Shown piece by piece: positions 38,768 through 47,906 of a stretch of DNA of 64,000 nt. The first letter of the stretch is position 1. Each line of letters begins with the position of its first letter. The position numbers and the translations under genes were made by a program. Location: contig QCGH01000003.1 of assembly GCA_003280005.1 (NCBI GenBank), forward strand, positions 20,249 through 84,248, given 5' to 3'. Below the pieces are notes generated by a model, which saw only the letters and a list, made by a program, of their open reading frames with translations, ran no database searches and was not told where the DNA came from. The stretch comes from Pelagibacteraceae bacterium AG-365-D07 (lineage in GTDB: Bacteria; Pseudomonadota; Alphaproteobacteria; Pelagibacterales; Pelagibacteraceae).

Positions 38768-40626
38768 TTAAAATTTTTCCTTAAACCTAAAAATCCTCCT
38801 ACCGCGAGCATAAATGCAGAAAGCCAGATAAAAAGCATAAACGGTTTTTTCTGATATCGGATATTTAAGTAATCAGTATTCTTCAAATAATTTACAACTA
38901 CAAGATTATCACTAAATAAGTTTGTTTTGATATCTGCCTCACTAGTTATAGTTTCAGGAACTTTATATAACCTTAGTTCAGGAAAGAATTTCAATTTTTG
39001 ATCACTTTGGATAACATGAATTTCCGCTTTTAAAGATGTAAAATTATCAATTTGGCTTCGAGATATATTCTCAAATTTTAAGAGGTAATTGGATAATTTT
39101 TTTTCTTCACCTTTTTTTAAATTAACCGATACCTCTTCGCTAAATAAACTATTTAAAATAATACTTATTATTAAAATACTAAATGATAAATGCGAAATTT
39201 TTTGAGATATTTTTAAACTTTTATTTTTTAAATCAATTATAGAAATAAAAAACAAATATATCGCTGAAGAAATAAGAAGTGTTGAATATAACACTTGTGT
39301 ATTAAAATTTTTTGCAATCAGATATGAGATAAGTATTGATATAAAAAATAAGACTATTTTTATTATTTTTATCTCTAATTTTTTGTTTTTTATCCAATCT
39401 AACTTTGGACCAATGGACATTATAAGCAAAAATGGAATTAAAAAGGGAATTATTAATTGATTAAAATAAGGTGGTCCAACTGAAATTTTTTCTGTTGTAA
39501 TTGCTTCTAAAAAAATTGGGTAAACTGTGCCTATCAAAACAACTGCGAGAAAATACATCATAAACCAGTTGTTAATTACAATTGCTGTTTCTTTACTTAG
39601 TAGATATGATTTTGAAAATTTTTCAATATTATTAAATTTAAAATATATTATTAAAGCAATAAAAATTAGAACAGTTAAAAAAATTAAAACAAATATTCCT
39701 CTTTCGGGATCATTTGCGAAAGTGTGAACTGAATTTAAAATCCCAGATCTCACTAAAAATGTTCCACTCATACTTAAAATAAAAGTGCTTAGCGCAAGTA
39801 TAACTGTCCAGGATTGTAAATTTGATCTTTTTTCTAAAACTGATGTACAATGTAACAATGCGGATAAACAAAACCAAGGCATCAGTGAAACATTCTCTAC
39901 GGGATCCCAAAACCAAAAACCACCCCAACCTAACTCATAATAAGCCCAAATAGATCCTAACAAAATACCTATTGTTAGAAAAATCCAAGAAATTAAAGTC
40001 CATTTTTTTAAATCATTTGCCCAATCTTTGTTTGTATAGTTGCAAACTAATGCCGCTAACGATGAAGAAAAAATTATGGAAGATCCTACGTAGCCTAAAT
40101 ATAAAATAGGTGGATGAATTGCTAAAGCAGGATCTTGCAAGATCGGATTTAACCCTAATCCTTCAATTGGTGTTGGTATAATTAGCTGAAAAGGATTTGA
40201 TGTAAATATGATGAATAATAAAAAGCCTAAAATAATAAGTTGTTGAAAAAAAATTGTTAAAATTCTAAACGAGTCTAAAAGTTTTTTTGATTTAAAAAAG
40301 AAAATTACAATAAATAAACTTAAAACAAATAACCAAAGCAACAAACTGCCTTCATGATTCCCCCAAGTTCCTGATATTTTGTAGAATAGGGGCTTAGCGG
40401 TATGAGAGTTATTGTATACAGCTAAATTGCTGAAATCTGAATTTATAAAAGCTAATAACAAAGTTATAAAACTTACACAAATTAAAAAAAATTGTACTGA
40501 AATAGTTGCAAAAATACTTAAATTCAAAATCGATTTTGATTTAAAATTCTTAAAAGTTAGAATTAGAATTATAAATGAAGTTATCAGAGCTAAAATTAAG
40601 GAATAATTTCCGATTAAATTTAACAC
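38764..40626 (-). CDS. ccmF: Heme lyase CcmF
   Basis: This polytopic protein attaches heme to apocytochrome c. The WWD heme-handling domain is WGGFWFWDPVENVSLMPW. HPPILYLGYVG and WGNHEGSLLLW supply conserved heme-ligand histidines. About 14 transmembrane segments occupy 620 aa, slightly shorter than E. coli CcmF (647). It overlaps ccmG by 4 bp and follows ccmE after one base. Confidence 0.95.
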   Translation of the reverse strand: MLNLIGNYSLILALITSFIILILTFKNFKSKSILNLSIFATISVQFFLICVSFITLLLAFINSDFSNLAVYNNSHTAKPLFYKISGTWGNHEGSLLLWLFVLSLFIVIFFFKSKKLLDSFRILTIFFQQLIILGFLLFIIFTSNPFQLIIPTPIEGLGLNPILQDPALAIHPPILYLGYVGSSIIFSSSLAALVCNYTNKDWANDLKKWTLISWIFLTIGILLGSIWAYYELGWGGFWFWDPVENVSLMPWFCLSALLHCTSVLEKRSNLQSWTVILALSTFILSMSGTFLVRSGILNSVHTFANDPERGIFVLIFLTVLIFIALIIYFKFNNIEKFSKSYLLSKETAIVINNWFMMYFLAVVLIGTVYPIFLEAITTEKISVGPPYFNQLIIPFLIPFLLIMSIGPKLDWIKNKKLEIKIIKIVLFFISILISYLIAKNFNTQVLYSTLLISSAIYLFFISIIDLKNKSLKISQKISHLSFSILIISIILNSLFSEEVSVNLKKGEEKKLSNYLLKFENISRSQIDNFTSLKAEIHVIQSDQKLKFFPELRLYKVPETITSEADIKTNLFSDNLVVVNYLKNTDYLNIRYQKKPFMLFIWLSAFMLAVGGFLGLRKNFK

Positions 40627-40627
40627 T

Positions 40628-41050
40628 TTATTTTTCCTCTAACGCCTCTTTCACTTCAGGAGGTATATAATTTTCGTCATGTTTAGCTAAAATCTTTAAT
40701 GCATTTAAAAAATTTCTATCCTGAAGAAATCCTTCAGCCACAACTCCTTTGTCTTCAGCGAAAAGATTTGGAATTACTCCAGAAAATTTTACTTTAATTT
40801 CGTTCTTGAAGTCAGTAATCACAAAATTAACCTGATCTGTGCTCATAGAAACAGAATTTTTCTTTACCATACCGCCAACTCTATATTTTTTATTATAATT
40901 AATTTCCCCTAATTCTTTAATATCTGATGGTGAGATGAAATAAACAACATTATCCTCTAAAGACTTTAAAACCAAATAAGTAGTTAGTATTAATACGATT
41001 AATATTAATGAAAGAAATAAGAACCTTAGCTTAACTTTTTTACCATACAT
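40628..41050 (-). CDS. ccmE: Heme chaperone CcmE
   Basis: CcmE covalently binds heme and carries it to CcmF. It has one N-terminal helix (residues 8-27) and an OB-fold periplasmic domain with [13 protein letters not shown] and [10 protein letters not shown]. The heme-binding His is in [13 protein letters not shown]. Length is 140 aa. It is 12 bp after ccmD and one base before ccmF. Confidence 0.95.
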   Translation of the reverse strand: MYGKKVKLRFLFLSLILIVLILTTYLVLKSLEDNVVYFISPSDIKELGEINYNKKYRVGGMVKKNSVSMSTDQVNFVITDFKNEIKVKFSGVIPNLFAEDKGVVAEGFLQDRNFLNALKILAKHDENYIPPEVKEALEEK

Positions 41051-41062
41051 GAAATATTAAAG

Positions 41063-41293
41063 TTAAATTTTTGAGCCAGAATGTTTCAAAATTTCTTTAT
41101 GAATATCTTGACTGATAGCAACACTATATTGCTTTTCTGATAATGTTGAGAAATTTTCTTCAAATCTTTTTTGCTCTTTTTTTAACTGTAAATTTATTAT
41201 GAAATATAAACTTAAAAAACTTATTAATGTAAACGAAAAAGCAGACCAAACATAAATCCCATAACCATTCATTAAAATTAGATCTGATATCAT
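41063..41293 (-). CDS. ccmD: Heme exporter accessory protein CcmD-like
   Basis: This is a 76-aa protein with one transmembrane helix and a charged, cytoplasm-facing helical tail. It fits CcmD in topology and in position between ccmC and ccmE, and NGYGIYVWSAFSFTLISF resembles the CcmD start (GGYGxYVWxAY). It overlaps ccmC by 4 bp. CcmD sequences vary widely, so position carries much of the weight. Confidence 0.85.
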   Translation of the reverse strand: MISDLILMNGYGIYVWSAFSFTLISFLSLYFIINLQLKKEQKRFEENFSTLSEKQYSVAISQDIHKEILKHSGSKI

Positions 41294-41997
41294 AATCTTT
41301 TTAAACCTTTGTTTTTAATCTTTATCAGTTCTGTATTATATTTCATTAAAAAAATCAAAACTGAAAATAGGGCAAATGCCGCAGTCATTATTATAAGCGG
41401 TATTAACATAGACGAATGTATTGCCGATTTCTCAGTTAAACTAATTGAAGCAGGCTGATGTAGTGTGTTCCACCAATCTACAGAAAATTTAATTATAGGT
41501 ATATTTATTGCTCCAAATATTGCAATTATCGAAGATATTTTATTTGACTTATCTGGATCTTTAAAAGTTCTGAAAGATAAAATGTAAAGTGCGTAAAGAA
41601 TGAATAATATTAACATTGATGTAATTCTGGCATCCCATGCCCACCAAGTCCCCCAGGTTGGCTTTCCCCAAATAGATCCTGTTACTAAAGCAATTAAGGT
41701 AAATAGAATTCCTGATGGTGCAAAGCTTTTTGAAATTAAAATCAAATTTTTATTCTTAAATAAAAATACTGAAACAGATATTAATGCAATTAAACAAAAT
41801 ATTCCTAAAGAGATCCAGGCTGCTGGAACATGAACATACATAATTCTAACTGAGTCTTTTTGCAAATAATCTTCTGGGGATAAAAATAATGCTTCAACTA
41901 AACCAACTGTTAGAACTGTTATAAAACAAAAGAAAACAATCTTTTGTAAAATCGAATTTATTTTAAAAATTCTATAAGGATTAAAAAATTTAAACAT
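41290..41997 (-). CDS. ccmC: Heme exporter protein CcmC
   Basis: CcmC loads heme onto CcmE in the membrane. It has a WWD domain (PTWGTWWAWDARITS) flanked by conserved His residues (MYVHVPAAW and TLHQPAS), and six transmembrane segments. Length is 235 aa. It is the first gene of ccmCDEFGH. ccmA and ccmB, which form the ABC part of the system, are not adjacent and must lie elsewhere. A 17-bp hairpin lies about 40 bp upstream of its start. Confidence 0.95.
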   Translation of the reverse strand: MFKFFNPYRIFKINSILQKIVFFCFITVLTVGLVEALFLSPEDYLQKDSVRIMYVHVPAAWISLGIFCLIALISVSVFLFKNKNLILISKSFAPSGILFTLIALVTGSIWGKPTWGTWWAWDARITSMLILFILYALYILSFRTFKDPDKSNKISSIIAIFGAINIPIIKFSVDWWNTLHQPASISLTEKSAIHSSMLIPLIIMTAAFALFSVLIFLMKYNTELIKIKNKGLKRL

Positions 41998-42038
41998 TAT
42001 TTTTTATAAAATATTTTAATGGAATATTATTTTTAATC

Positions 42039-42097
42039 ACTTTGATCAAGAGCTCTGAGGGAGATAAATTGGGAATGTTTGAACTCCTGATCAAAGT
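42039..42097 (-). ncRNA. 17-bp stem-loop upstream of ccmC (5' UTR element or small RNA)
   Basis: Read on the minus strand, ACTTTGATCAGGAGTTC pairs with GAGCTCTTGATCAAAGT without mismatch if two G-U pairs are allowed. The loop is about 25 nt and contains a C-rich CTCCCTC. The G-U pairs would be A-C mismatches on the other strand, so the RNA is likely minus-sense. A TATAAA box lies just upstream (42107-42102). No T-run follows, so it is not a classic terminator. The 42000-42165 gap holds nothing else I recognise. Confidence 0.6.
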
Positions 42098-42165
42098 ATT
42101 ATTTATAATAAAACTAATTTTTGTCTTTGTTTGGGATTAAATGTGTTTAAATATTGACCAATATT

Positions 42166-42486
42166 TTAGTTTGAGGGTTTAAAATAGCTAGATCCCTTTT
42201 TTCCACTAAAAATCTCATTTAGCAGCGGGTGTTGAATTGGTTCTCCTGAGTCATCTGGTAATAAATTTTGCTCAGACACGTAAGCCTCATATGTTATTTC
42301 CTCGTTCTCTGCTAACAAATGGTAGAAAGGTTGGTCCTTTCTAGGCCTAACGTTCTTTGGGATGGACTGATACCATTCCTCTGAATTATTAAATTCAAAA
42401 TCTACATCGTAAATGACTCCTCTGAAGTCAAAGTGTCTATGCTTTACTATATCACCTATTGAAAATTTAGCTTTTTGAATTGGCAC
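42166..42486 (-). CDS. hspQ: Heat shock protein HspQ
   Basis: This small protein belongs to the HspQ (YccV-like) family, linked to DnaA stability and Lon specificity in E. coli. The motifs KFSIGDIVKHRHFDFRGVIYDVD, RPRKDQPFYHLLAENE and TYEAYVSEQNL are diagnostic. Length is 106 aa. It is separate from the ccm operon by a 168-bp gap and divergent from the septation protein gene. Confidence 0.93.
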   Translation of the reverse strand: MPIQKAKFSIGDIVKHRHFDFRGVIYDVDFEFNNSEEWYQSIPKNVRPRKDQPFYHLLAENEEITYEAYVSEQNLLPDDSGEPIQHPLLNEIFSGKKGSSYFKPSN

Positions 42487-42564
42487 ATACTTAGTATGGG
42501 TATTTGAAAAAAAAAATCAATAGAAAAGATATTAATGATTTGTTAATCTGTTAATAAATACACA

Positions 42565-43116
42565 GTGAATAAATCTTTTGTAAAATTTGTCACAGACTTT
42601 GGGCCTTTAGCACTATTTTTATACATATATTATAGTAGTGGCAAAGATATCAAGGTTGCATTGATTCCATTTATAATAGCAACGATACTTGCTGTTATTT
42701 TAGTTTGGTTTATAGAAAAAAGAGTACCAATGGTTCCTTTGTTGGGTGGTTTTTTTATAACATTTTTCGGAGGATTAACTGTATACTTTGATAATCCAGT
42801 TTTTATTTACATTAAACCAACAATAATAAATATTCTCTTTGGCTTAGCGCTTTTGTTTAGTAAATATTTTACGAATGAACCAATACTTAAAAAAATACTT
42901 GGTAATGCTTTAAATTTAAATGAAGAGGGTTGGAAAATTTTAAATGTTAGATGGATGTATTTTTTCTTTTCATTAGCATTGTTAAATGAAATTGTATGGC
43001 GTACTCAATCTGAGGAGTTTTGGGTAAATTTTAAAGTTTGGGGGCTACTACCTATTACATTTATTTTTACTGCTTTCCAGATTAAATTAATTAATAAATA
43101 CAAAACAAATGAGTAA
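42565..43116 (+). CDS. yciB: Septation protein A / inner membrane protein YciB
   Basis: This is a 183-aa membrane protein with about five to six helices of the IspZ/YciB family, involved in septum formation and cell envelope integrity. It starts with a GTG (MNKSFVKFVTDFGPLALF). The late motif LNVRWMYFFFSLALLNEIVWR is the strongest family signature. Its 3' end overlaps the DUF2794 gene by 8 bp. Confidence 0.88.
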   Translation: MNKSFVKFVTDFGPLALFLYIYYSSGKDIKVALIPFIIATILAVILVWFIEKRVPMVPLLGGFFITFFGGLTVYFDNPVFIYIKPTIINILFGLALLFSKYFTNEPILKKILGNALNLNEEGWKILNVRWMYFFFSLALLNEIVWRTQSEEFWVNFKVWGLLPITFIFTAFQIKLINKYKTNE

Positions 43117-43447
43117 TTATCTAAAATTAGTAGTAAACAATCCTCAATCAAATAAAAAACAAGAATATTTTTTTGAAAAAGAGGAACTTAAAATTATTTT
43201 AGATTTATATGCTAAGATGGTTTCAAATGGCTCGTGGAAAGATTATGGGCTAAAAATATCCAGCAAACAGGTTGCTTTTAGCGTTTTTAAAAATTCATCA
43301 GAAAACGCAGTCTATAATATTTGTAAAACTTTCAAGCCAGTTAATAAAAATCTTAAATATTCTATAACAGATACCAAGGGAAGAATTATAAAAAATTCAT
43401 ATCTTTTAAAAGAATTAATTAAAAATATTAACTGGAAGAAACTTTAG
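43109..43447 (+). CDS. DUF2794 family protein
   Basis: A 112-aa cytosolic protein of the alphaproteobacterial DUF2794 family, which has no known function. FFEKEELKIILDLYAKMVSNG and WKDYGLKISSKQVAFSVFK match the conserved core of that family. It is co-transcribed with yciB (8-bp overlap). Its 3' end is 2 bp from the convergent Bax-inhibitor gene. Confidence 0.82.
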   Translation: MSNYLKLVVNNPQSNKKQEYFFEKEELKIILDLYAKMVSNGSWKDYGLKISSKQVAFSVFKNSSENAVYNICKTFKPVNKNLKYSITDTKGRIIKNSYLLKELIKNINWKKL

Positions 43448-43449
43448 AT

Positions 43450-44208
43450 TTATCTTCTTTGACCAAATAATCTCAACAGCATTATAAATAAATTTATAAA
43501 ATCTAGATATAATGTTAACGCGCCCATAACAGCTTTTTTACCCATTATTTCACCACTATCAGATGAAACATACATATTTTTTATTTTTTGGGTATCGTAA
43601 GCAGTTAAACCAACAAAAATTAAAACACCTAAAATTGATATTATAAAATACATCATTGAAGACTTTAAAAAAATATTTACTAATGAGGCTATAATTATTC
43701 CAATCAATCCCATAAACAGAAAAGAGCCAAGTTTCGTTAAATCTCTTTTAGTTGTGTATCCGTAAATACTCATCGCTCCAAATGTTGCAGATGTTATAAA
43801 GAAAACTCTAGTAACGCTAAGTCCAGTATAAACCAATAATATAGATGATAATGATAAACCCATTAAAGCTGCAAAGACCCAAAATGTAGTTTGCGCTTTG
43901 GAAGAACTCATTTTGTTAATACCAAAGCTCATATAAATTACAATTCCTAAAGGAGCTAACATAACTAACCACTTTAGACCTGATAAATATATTGCATTTC
44001 CAATTTGAGTTAAGGCTACAATTGATCCTCCTGCATCAGTAACAACTGACATTTTAAATGTTAGGAGTGCAATTATCCCTGTTAGCAACACACCAGTTGC
44101 CATATAATTATAAACTTTTAACATGTAGGCTCTTAGGCCCTCATCCATTACAACTGCTTTTTTTACAGCCGATGATTTATTTAGAATATTTTCTCTATTA
44201 AATTCCAT
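43450..44208 (-). CDS. Bax inhibitor-1/YbhL family membrane protein
   Basis: A seven-helix membrane protein of the BI-1 (TMBIM) family: 252 aa. After a polar N-terminus, AYMLKVYNYMATGVLLTGI begins the core. LTAYDTQKIKNMY carries the conserved Asp of the pH-sensing region, and ALTLYLDFINLFIMLLRLFG ends the fold. Bacterial members act as ion channels (calcium leak in BsYetJ) or unknown. It is divergent from the aldo/keto reductase gene. Confidence 0.92.
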   Translation of the reverse strand: MEFNRENILNKSSAVKKAVVMDEGLRAYMLKVYNYMATGVLLTGIIALLTFKMSVVTDAGGSIVALTQIGNAIYLSGLKWLVMLAPLGIVIYMSFGINKMSSSKAQTTFWVFAALMGLSLSSILLVYTGLSVTRVFFITSATFGAMSIYGYTTKRDLTKLGSFLFMGLIGIIIASLVNIFLKSSMMYFIISILGVLIFVGLTAYDTQKIKNMYVSSDSGEIMGKKAVMGALTLYLDFINLFIMLLRLFGQRR

Positions 44209-44278
44209 AACGCTTATATAATAATATTTTAGTTTATTTTCAAGCTGTCAAAAGATAAATAACTAACGCTAAAAAATT

Positions 44279-45319
44279 ATGAATTATAAGAATTTAGGCA
44301 ATACTAACTTAAAAGTAAGTACAATTTGTCTCGGAACTATGACATGGGGTGAACAAAATTCTGAGCCTGAGGGATATGAACAAATGGATTTAGCTTTAGA
44401 TTATGGAGTTAATTTTTGGGATACTGCAGAATTATATTCCGTACCACCAAAGTCTGAAACTTTTGGACATACAGAAAATATAATTGGAAATTGGTTTGAA
44501 AAAACAGGAAAAAGAGACAAAGTAGTTCTTGCAACAAAGGTTGCGGGACCTGCAAGAGAATATTTAAGAAACGGAGAAAAGAGTTTTGTTGGAAAAAATC
44601 TTAAAGAGGCTTTGAACGGAAGTCTGAAAAGATTAAAAACAGATTATATAGATTTATATCAACTTCATTGGCCAGAAAGAAATGTTAATATGTTTGGCCG
44701 ACTCGGTTATCAGCATGATGATAACGAAGATGATTGGAATAAAATTGAAGATGTTTTAATAGAATTACAAAAATATATTAAATCTGGGAAAATACGTTAC
44801 ATAGGTCTTTCAAATGAAACACCATGGGGTGTTAGTAAATTTCTGCAACTTTCGAAAGAACTTAATCTACCCAGAATGATGTCTATACAAAATCCTTATA
44901 ATTTACTTAATAGAAGTTATGAGGTTGGTTTGGCCGAGATATCAATTAGAGATGAAATTGGATGTTTAGCTTATTCTCCATTAGCTTCTGGATACTTAAC
45001 AGGAAAATACAGAAATGGAGTCATGCCTAAAGGATCAAGAATTGATCGCGACGGGGACTTTTGGACAAGATATCAAAAACCAAATATGGAAAATGCTGTT
45101 GAAGAATATTACAAAATAGCAAAAAAATATGACATAAACTTTACTCAAATGTCTTTAAAGTTTTGTGAAATACAACCTTTTATGACATCTGTAATAATAG
45201 GGGCTACGACAACGGAACAGTTGAAAGAAAATATTGAAAGTGTAAATATTAAATTGAGTAATGAAATAATAAAAGATTTAAATGAAATACAAAAAATTTA
45301 TCCAAATCCATGTCCATAA
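44279..45319 (+). CDS. Aldo/keto reductase (Tas-like)
   Basis: An NADPH-dependent reductase with the TIM-barrel aldo/keto fold. The catalytic tetrad is seen as Asp and Tyr in NFWDTAELYS, Lys in VVLATKVAG, and His in LYQLHWPER. Length is 346 aa, equal to E. coli Tas, and FGHTENIIGNWFEK matches that subgroup. The cofactor region includes SVIIGATTTEQLKENI. It overlaps the next gene by 10 bp. The substrate is unknown. Confidence 0.9.
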   Translation: MNYKNLGNTNLKVSTICLGTMTWGEQNSEPEGYEQMDLALDYGVNFWDTAELYSVPPKSETFGHTENIIGNWFEKTGKRDKVVLATKVAGPAREYLRNGEKSFVGKNLKEALNGSLKRLKTDYIDLYQLHWPERNVNMFGRLGYQHDDNEDDWNKIEDVLIELQKYIKSGKIRYIGLSNETPWGVSKFLQLSKELNLPRMMSIQNPYNLLNRSYEVGLAEISIRDEIGCLAYSPLASGYLTGKYRNGVMPKGSRIDRDGDFWTRYQKPNMENAVEEYYKIAKKYDINFTQMSLKFCEIQPFMTSVIIGATTTEQLKENIESVNIKLSNEIIKDLNEIQKIYPNPCP

Positions 45320-45822
45320 TTAATAAAATTTTATTTTTAACAATAATATCTACTTTTATTTTTAATTCGGCTAGTTATTCACAAGAGGTAAAAAAAATTG
45401 GGAAGTATAAAGATTGGGAAACTATAATTTTCATAGAAGGTGAAAATAAGTTATGTTTTGCTCAATCTGTTCCAGTTTTGCAGGCACCAAAAAAAAATCA
45501 AAGAGATGCAAGATTGTTTGTAAGTTTTAGACCAAATGAAAAAATATCAGATGAAATAAGCATTACCTCTGGATATGAATATAATAATCAGAACTCAATT
45601 ACAGCAACCTCAGGTAAATCAAAATATAAATTTGATATTGCTAAAGAAAATTTCGCATGGATTTCTGAAAATAAAGTTGAAAGGAAAATGATTAAAACTT
45701 TAAAAAAAGGGTCTAGAATAATGATAACTGGATATAACAAATCTGGTTCACAAACTATCGATCATTATTCACTTTTAGGTTTCACTAAAGCCTATAATTC
45801 TGCAAAGAAAAATTGTTCATAA
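45310..45822 (+). CDS. Invasion-associated locus B (IalB)-like exported protein
   Basis: A 170-aa secreted protein. Residues 1-24 form a Sec signal ending near SASYSQ. The mature domain starts with KKIGKYKDWETIIF and contains ENKLCFAQSVPV and a final Cys (KKNCS), probably joined by a disulfide. This is the pattern of the alphaproteobacterial IalB family, mostly of unknown function outside Bartonella. It overlaps the aldo/keto reductase and is followed 4 bp later by argG. Confidence 0.8.
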   Translation: MSIINKILFLTIISTFIFNSASYSQEVKKIGKYKDWETIIFIEGENKLCFAQSVPVLQAPKKNQRDARLFVSFRPNEKISDEISITSGYEYNNQNSITATSGKSKYKFDIAKENFAWISENKVERKMIKTLKKGSRIMITGYNKSGSQTIDHYSLLGFTKAYNSAKKNCS

Positions 45823-45826
45823 ACGA

Positions 45827-47008
45827 ATGTCTAAAAAAATTGTTCTCGCTTATTCAGGAGGCTTAGATACTTCAATTATATTGAAATGGCTACAAGTAAA
45901 CTATAGGGCAGAAGTTATTGCATACACTTCTGATATCGGCCAAAAATTAGATAAAAAAAAAATTATAAAAAACGCTAAAAAACTCGGTGTAAAAAAAATA
46001 ATTATTAATGATTTAAAAAATACTTTTGTAAAAGATTATGTTTTTCCAATGATTAGGGGGCACTCGATATACGAAGGTGTTTATTTATTAGGTACATCTA
46101 TTGCAAGACCATTAATTGCAAAAGACCAAATTAAAATCGCAAAAAAATATAAAGCTTACGCTGTATCACATGGATCAACAGGGAAAGGAAATGATCAAGT
46201 TAGATTTGAATTGGGTTATCATTATTTTGGCCCAAAAATTAAAGTTATTGCTCCCTGGAGAATTTGGAAATTAAAATCTCGAACAGATTTAATCAACTAT
46301 GCAAAAAAGCATAAAATTCCAATTCCAAAAGATAAAAAAGGTGCACCACCTTTTTCGGTAGATGATAATTTATTTCATACTTCTACAGAAGGTAAGGTTT
46401 TAGAAAATCCAAAAAACTCTGCACCAGAATTTATTTTTCAAAGAACTATTTCACCAGAAAAAGCTCCCAATAAATCAACATACCTGACCATAAATTTTAA
46501 AAAAAGTGATCCGATTGGAGTAAATGGAAAAAAACTAACACCAGCAAAACTTTTAGAAAAATTAAATCATTTAGGTGGAAAAAATGGAATTGGTAGAGTT
46601 GACTTAGTTGAAAATAGATTTATCGGAATAAAGTCAAGAGGAGTTTATGAAACACCGGGAGGAACAATTTTATTAAATGCACATCGAGCAATTGAATCTG
46701 TAACCTTAGATAAAGAAACAATGCATGAAAAGGATAAAATAATGCCTAGATATGCTGAATTAATTTACAATGGATACTGGTATTCAAAAGAGAGACTTAA
46801 ACTACAAAAAATTATTGATAAAAAAAAAAACAAGGTAAATGGATCAGTTAAATTAAAACTTTATAAAGGAAATATTACTATTCAATCTAGATTTACAAAT
46901 AGTAGTGCTTACTCCATGAAAAAAGTCTCATTTGAAGAAAATAAAACTTTTAATAAATCAAATGTTGAGAAATTTATTAACTTTCATAAAAAAAAGTTAA
47001 GAAAATAA
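45827..47008 (+). CDS. argG: Argininosuccinate synthase
   Basis: The enzyme joins citrulline and aspartate with ATP in arginine biosynthesis. The PP-loop AYSGGLDTSIILKWL is at residues 8-22. SHGSTGKGNDQVRFE and VENRFIGIKSRGVYETPGG are diagnostic. The length of 393 aa is usual. Its gene is close behind IalB, and argH is not adjacent. Confidence 0.97.
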   Translation: MSKKIVLAYSGGLDTSIILKWLQVNYRAEVIAYTSDIGQKLDKKKIIKNAKKLGVKKIIINDLKNTFVKDYVFPMIRGHSIYEGVYLLGTSIARPLIAKDQIKIAKKYKAYAVSHGSTGKGNDQVRFELGYHYFGPKIKVIAPWRIWKLKSRTDLINYAKKHKIPIPKDKKGAPPFSVDDNLFHTSTEGKVLENPKNSAPEFIFQRTISPEKAPNKSTYLTINFKKSDPIGVNGKKLTPAKLLEKLNHLGGKNGIGRVDLVENRFIGIKSRGVYETPGGTILLNAHRAIESVTLDKETMHEKDKIMPRYAELIYNGYWYSKERLKLQKIIDKKKNKVNGSVKLKLYKGNITIQSRFTNSSAYSMKKVSFEENKTFNKSNVEKFINFHKKKLRK

Positions 47009-47068
47009 AGCTCTATAGGTGGACAATTTGTCATTTGTATAAATTAACTTTTAAATTATTCATAAAAT

Positions 47069-47521
47069 ATGGAAGGTATTAAAAATTGGTTAAAAGATTC
47101 TGCTAATATATTATTTGATGATAGCAGGAACGACCTAAGAGCATTGCCAAAAACTGTAAGATTGCAAATTTTATTGGTATTAAGTTTTATTTGGTCAACA
47201 GTTTTTAGTTTGTACATATTCTCTTATACTACATTTGCATTTGGTTGGGCTGGAACTTTTATTGCACATATTGGCTTGATATTTGCAGTTTACTACACTT
47301 TTAAACAATTTCATAAAGCTGAAAAAAGTTCTGTAAGTGTTTTTAAATCTAAGAATTATGATCCATCAAAAATTATGGTAATTATATTTGTGATTTTATT
47401 TATGTTTGTATTTTCTAAAGGTGTTGAGGTATTAACGAAAACAAATTCATATTCTATCCCGTATGATGGACCAGCTAAATCAGCTTTTGAAAAATGGCTT
47501 CCATTCACTAAAGGAGACTAA
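47069..47521 (+). CDS. Membrane protein of unknown function
   Basis: I do not recognise this 150-aa protein. It has a polar N-terminus (KDSANILFDDSRNDLRALPK) and about three transmembrane helices (approximately residues 33-51, 56-76, 93-111), followed by a short soluble tail. It overlaps the PsiE-like gene by one base (TAATG), so the two membrane proteins are probably made together. Confidence 0.75.
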   Translation: MEGIKNWLKDSANILFDDSRNDLRALPKTVRLQILLVLSFIWSTVFSLYIFSYTTFAFGWAGTFIAHIGLIFAVYYTFKQFHKAEKSSVSVFKSKNYDPSKIMVIIFVILFMFVFSKGVEVLTKTNSYSIPYDGPAKSAFEKWLPFTKGD

Positions 47522-47901
47522 TGGACAAAATAACTAAAAATTTACAATTTGTTTTACTCAGTATTATTTTAATCAGCACTGTAATTGCAGTAGGAATAGA
47601 ATTAAAAAGAATGATTTTAGAGCAATCTGTAAATTTAGCAGATCTTCTTTTGATGTTTCTATATCTAGAAGTGATGGCTATGGTTCGAGTTTTCTGGAGT
47701 CAGCAATCTATAAGTATTACATTACCTTTATTAATTGCTATTACTGCACTCGCGCGATTTATAATATTACAAGGAAAAGAAATGGATGCTTCTGCTCTTG
47801 TGTATGAAGCTGTAGCAATTGTATTAATTGCATCGGCCATTGTAATTTTAAGACTAAGGCATAGTGACAAACTTGGATTAAAGAAAAAAAAATCTAAATA
47901 G
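47521..47901 (+). CDS. PsiE-like (phosphate-starvation-inducible) membrane protein
   Basis: A 126-aa protein with four predicted helices. The core LLMFLYLEVMAMVRVFW followed by LPLLIAITALARFIIL fits the PsiE family, whose function is unknown. A Lys-rich tail (LGLKKKKSK) faces the cytoplasm. The photolyase-like gene begins 5 bp later, so it may belong to the same transcript. Confidence 0.75.
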   Translation: MDKITKNLQFVLLSIILISTVIAVGIELKRMILEQSVNLADLLLMFLYLEVMAMVRVFWSQQSISITLPLLIAITALARFIILQGKEMDASALVYEAVAIVLIASAIVILRLRHSDKLGLKKKKSK

Positions 47902-47906
47902 TAATT

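Noticed and set aside
39527-39928. Small ORFs in both directions within ccmF
   Set aside because: The WWD domain and helices of CcmF lie in the main frame. These are shadows.
42039-42097. Intrinsic terminator of hspQ
   Set aside because: The stem is long, but no T-run follows it on the minus strand. The A-rich sequence after it does not fit a classic terminator.
41998-42165. Glycine, SAM-V or other known riboswitch upstream of ccmC
   Set aside because: I could not find the conserved cores of these classes. Only the simple long hairpin is supported.
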